Source: Leptospira alexanderi serovar Manhao 3 str. L 60 (GTDB lineage Bacteria > Spirochaetota > Leptospiria > Leptospirales > Leptospiraceae). Taken from it: DNA of 11,721 bases. The stretch covers positions 30,001-41,721 of the forward strand of contig NZ_AHMT02000026.1 of the NCBI RefSeq assembly GCF_000243815.2, read 5' to 3'. The notes beneath the pieces are model-generated. The model searched no databases. It worked only from the letters and a program-made list of their open reading frames with translations, and had not been told where the DNA came from. The first letter of the stretch is position 1, and the number at the start of each line of letters is the position of its first letter. Of this stretch, positions 1 to 11,721 are shown one piece after another. A program made the translations under genes and the position numbers.

Positions 1-2
1 GA

Positions 3-1096
<1,094 letters not shown>

Positions 1097-1097
1097 T

Positions 1098-2794
<1,697 letters not shown>

Positions 2795-2809
2795 CAAAAG
2801 GAAATCCTT

Positions 2810-5181
<2,372 letters not shown>

Positions 5182-5194
5182 GAATATAAGAAAT

Positions 5195-6174
<980 letters not shown>

Positions 6175-6972
6175 GAAGAATGGAAATAGTAAATCTTATA
6201 CCTGCGTTAGTCGCTCTTCCATTGATAGGATTTCTCGTTTCCGGTATTTTCGGCAAGTGGCTGAAAGGATTTACCGGGATTTTTTCCACAGGAGTTGTGT
6301 TCTTGTCCTTTGTTCTGGCTCTCGTTTCTTTCGTTCTGTTTCATCCGATGGAACGTACGATCCCGGAAATCGTCACCGTGTTTCCTTGGATCTCTACGGG
6401 GGGAATTCAGGTTTCATTTGCCTATCAAGTCGATCAACTTTCGCTTTATATGGTTCTGATCATCACCGGAATCGGAGCTCTCATCCATCTTTACAGCATC
6501 GGATATATGAAGGATGATCCGGGCTTTGCGCGTTACTTTGCGTATTTGAACTTATTTATCTTTGCGATGCTCAATCTAGTACTTGCAGAAAATCTAATAC
6601 TTTTATTTCTCGGATGGGAAGGGGTGGGACTTTGTTCGTATCTCTTAATCGGCTTTGACTACCACAAAGAAACGGCCGCCAACGCTGGTATGAAAGCCTT
6701 TATCGTAAACCGAATCGGAGACTTGGGAATGCTTTTCGGAATTGCGCTTGTGTTCTGGTATACGGGAAGCGTTTCCTTTACGGAAATCACAGAATCGATT
6801 CGGGAAATACATTCTTTTCGTTATATACTACCGTTAGCGGCGGTTTGTTTTTTTATCGGGGCGATCGGAAAGTCGGCGCAACTTCCGTTACACGTATGGC
6901 TTCCCGACGCGATGGCCGGACCGACTCCAGTTTCCGCGCTCATTCACGCGGCGACGATGGTCACTGCGGGAA

Positions 6973-6978
6973 TTTTTT
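6973..6978 (+). other. Frameshift site 1 in nuoL (T6 run)
   Basis: In the upstream frame the codons read GGA ATT TTT TGA, which stops after ...VTAGIF. One more T gives GGA ATT TTT TTG ATC, which continues as GIFLIARL in the downstream frame, as expected for NuoL. Confidence 0.88.
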
Positions 6979-7056
6979 GATCGCAAGACTCAATCCTATC
7001 TTTTTATCCGCGCCGCAAGTGGGGCACTGGATCGTGATCGTCGGATCGGTTACCGC

Positions 7057-7062
7057 TTTTTT
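7057..7062 (+). other. Frameshift site 2 in nuoL (T6 run)
   Basis: The middle frame reads ...GSVTAF and then turns into an arginine-rich shadow. One more T gives GCT TTT TTT GCG and continues as [21 protein letters not shown], a strongly conserved NuoL segment. Confidence 0.88.
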
Positions 7063-7359
7063 GCGGCGACGATCGGGCTTTTTCAAAACGACATCAAAAA
7101 GGTGCTCGCGTATTCCACCGTTTCACAGCTCGGATATATGTTCGTTGCGATGGGGGCGGGCGCCTATGTCGCGGGGCTCTTTCACTTGATGACACACGCG
7201 TTTTTTAAGGCGCTTCTGTTTTTGGGATCGGGTTCCGTGATCCACGCGCTGCATCACGAACAAGATCTTAGAAACATGGGCGGACTTAAAAACCAGATGA
7301 AGGTCACCTGGATCACGTTCCTCATCGGATCCCTTGCGATCTCGGGAATTCCCCCTTTT

Positions 7360-7394
<35 letters not shown>

Positions 7395-8082
7395 GAGTTA
7401 TACTTATGGGGCTCTATTTTACGGACTTGGAATTGTCACTGCGCTTTTGACTGCGTTCTATATGTTTCGGATGACGTATCTCGCGTTTTACGGAGAATCC
7501 CGCGTTTCTTCCCACAAGGCGGAGCACTTACACGAGTCCCCGCTTGTGATGACGGTTCCACTTGTGATTTTGTCCATAGGCGCGGCGGTTGCCGGATTTT
7601 TGGAAGTGCCTCATTTCCTTTTCGGAGGCGCCAACATACTCACTCGATACTTCGATCCTGTTTTCGCCCCCATAACGACAATTTCGGAGATGATTATCAA
7701 TGGCTCTGAAGACGCTCACGAAACCGGAGCGACGATCGAGTTGATCTTGGTTGCGGTATCGGTCGCCGTCGCGATCTCCGGAATCTTTATCGCGAGAACG
7801 ATCTTTTTAACCGGAAAAAGACTACCCGAAGCGGAAGAATCGCACACGGGCGTGAAAAGAATTTTTTCGCAGAAATACTACATCGACGAGTTTTACAGAA
7901 ACTTTATCGTGGATCCGATTGTCTTGCTCGGAAAATTTTTAGCTGATCATGTGGAAAGAAATTTCTTGGATTTGATACTGAGAGGCACGGGAAGGTTCGC
8001 GGTTGCGATCTCACTGGTTTTAAGACGGATTCAAACGGGAATCGTAGTCGATTACGCGATTTTGATTGTGCTCGGAACGGTA

Positions 8083-11288
<3,206 letters not shown>

Positions 11289-11326
11289 CCCAAAGGCGAC
11301 TTCCGAATAATGGATTTGAGAGTCGC

Positions 11327-11351
11327 TACGAATTTTACGTTTCGTATTTTT
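11327..11351 (+). terminator. Candidate weak intrinsic terminator of the nuo operon
   Basis: A perfect 6-bp inverted repeat TACGAA / TTCGTA with an 8-nt loop is followed at once by five T, starting 38 nt after the nuoN stop. The stem has only two G-C pairs, so it would be weak, but both position and T-tract fit an operon end. Confidence 0.3.
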
Positions 11352-11507
11352 CCCATTCGATGAGCAGCGGAGAGAGATGCTTTTCTTATACTTATCCTCT
11401 AAAATGCAAATATGAATTCGAATTTGATTTTTCGTATTCTTAAAGTTGAATGTCGTAAAGAAACATATGTCCTGCTTTGTGATTTTTATAATAAATAACG
11501 TGAGTTC

Positions 11508-11544
11508 GGCGTAATAAATCCGAAAGTGATTATTATATTGCGCC
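11508..11544. repeat. Inverted repeat / hairpin in the 3' intergenic region
   Basis: GGCGTAATA (11508-11516) pairs with TATTGCGCC (11536-11544) over 9 bp with one G-U pair. An inner AATC/GATT stem closes a 7-nt loop, with a 4-nt bulge (ATTA) on the 3' side. No T-tract follows on either strand, so a simple terminator is unlikely. The role is unknown; it could be a dispersed repeat or an RNA element. Confidence 0.35.
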
Positions 11545-11721
11545 CATAAGGAGCAACATTGAGTTGACTACTCGGACGTATGAAAATGGTACCAAGAATT
11601 AACGAGCGATTTTTGCAGAGATATAGAAGTCCTCACAAAATTGCGCCGAATCCAGAATTGTTGACTTTTTTAAAGAAGATCTAACATTCTAACTTTTGAA
11701 ACAAACTTATTACAGTATTCT

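Larger units (their letters stand above)
11289..11721. other. AT-rich intergenic region after nuoN, no supported gene
   Basis: No frame on either strand gives a recognisable protein. Base composition falls clearly below that of the nuo genes (about a third G+C in several lines, judged by eye). The region holds two weak stem-loops near nuoN (11327-11351 and 11414-11439), a stronger hairpin (11508-11544) and a 34-codon reading frame (11580-11684) without a good ribosome-binding site. A TATAAT hexamer at 11487-11492 and TTGACT hexamers at 11564 and 11661 occur, but none forms a well-spaced promoter pair. Confidence 0.6.

Noticed and set aside
6845..7189. A separate 114-codon open frame in nuoL
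   Set aside because: Only its middle part (about 6980-7062) reads as NuoL, between the two frameshifts; the ends are shadow sequence, so it is part of nuoL and not a gene.
11414..11439. Stem-loop GAATTCGAA / TTCGTATTC as a terminator
   Set aside because: The stem has a mismatch and mostly A-T pairs, and only two T follow it; the stem-loop at 11327 fits better.
11487..11492. TATAAT hexamer as a promoter -10 box
   Set aside because: No acceptable -35 box lies 16-18 nt upstream (sequence there is near CATATG), and the region is AT-rich, so a chance match is likely.
11661..11687. TTGACT followed by TAACAT as a promoter for a gene beyond the window
   Set aside because: The spacer is only 15 nt, the -10 match is poor, and no downstream gene is visible to support it.

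Overview
The window holds one long, tightly packed plus-strand operon for the proton-translocating NADH:quinone oxidoreductase (respiratory complex I, NDH-1). In order it reads nuoB, C, D, E, F, H, J, K, L, M, N (positions 3-11288). No gene is supported on the minus strand. The left edge lies 2 nt before the nuoB start, so the operon promoter and nuoA, which normally precedes nuoB, would be outside the window. Last comes about 430 nt of AT-rich sequence with no convincing gene.

The organism looks like a Leptospira-type spirochaete of medium G+C (I judge the genes at about 45-48 % by eye). This rests on the overall look of the Nuo proteins and the B-C-D-E-F-H-J-K-L-M-N order without G and I. 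It is an inference from memory, not a database match. A G+C this high would fit one of the higher-GC Leptospira species better than L. interrogans.

Layout: positions 3-2315 encode the quinone-module hydrophilic subunits NuoB, NuoC and NuoD. Positions 2315-4144 encode the NADH-dehydrogenase module subunits NuoE and NuoF. Positions 4141-11288 encode the membrane arm NuoH, J, K, L, M and N. Neighbouring genes overlap by 1-4 nt or lie 1-15 nt apart, which suggests one mRNA and translational coupling. NuoE and NuoF would oxidise NADH, and NuoB and NuoD would pass electrons to quinone at the NuoB/D/H interface. NuoH, J, K, L, M and N would couple this to proton transport.

Two things stand out. First, nuoG and nuoI, whose Fe-S clusters join the NuoF end of the electron wire to NuoB, are absent from their usual places (F/H and H/J junctions) with no remnant. 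Second, the two large antiporter-like subunit genes are broken as written: nuoL twice and nuoM once. Each break is the loss of exactly one T in a run of T, and adding one T back restores a full-length protein with the conserved charged residues. Homopolymer undercalling is the simplest explanation; real decay or slippage-dependent expression are alternatives. Otherwise this is a conserved housekeeping operon, and I found no clear sign of a new system.
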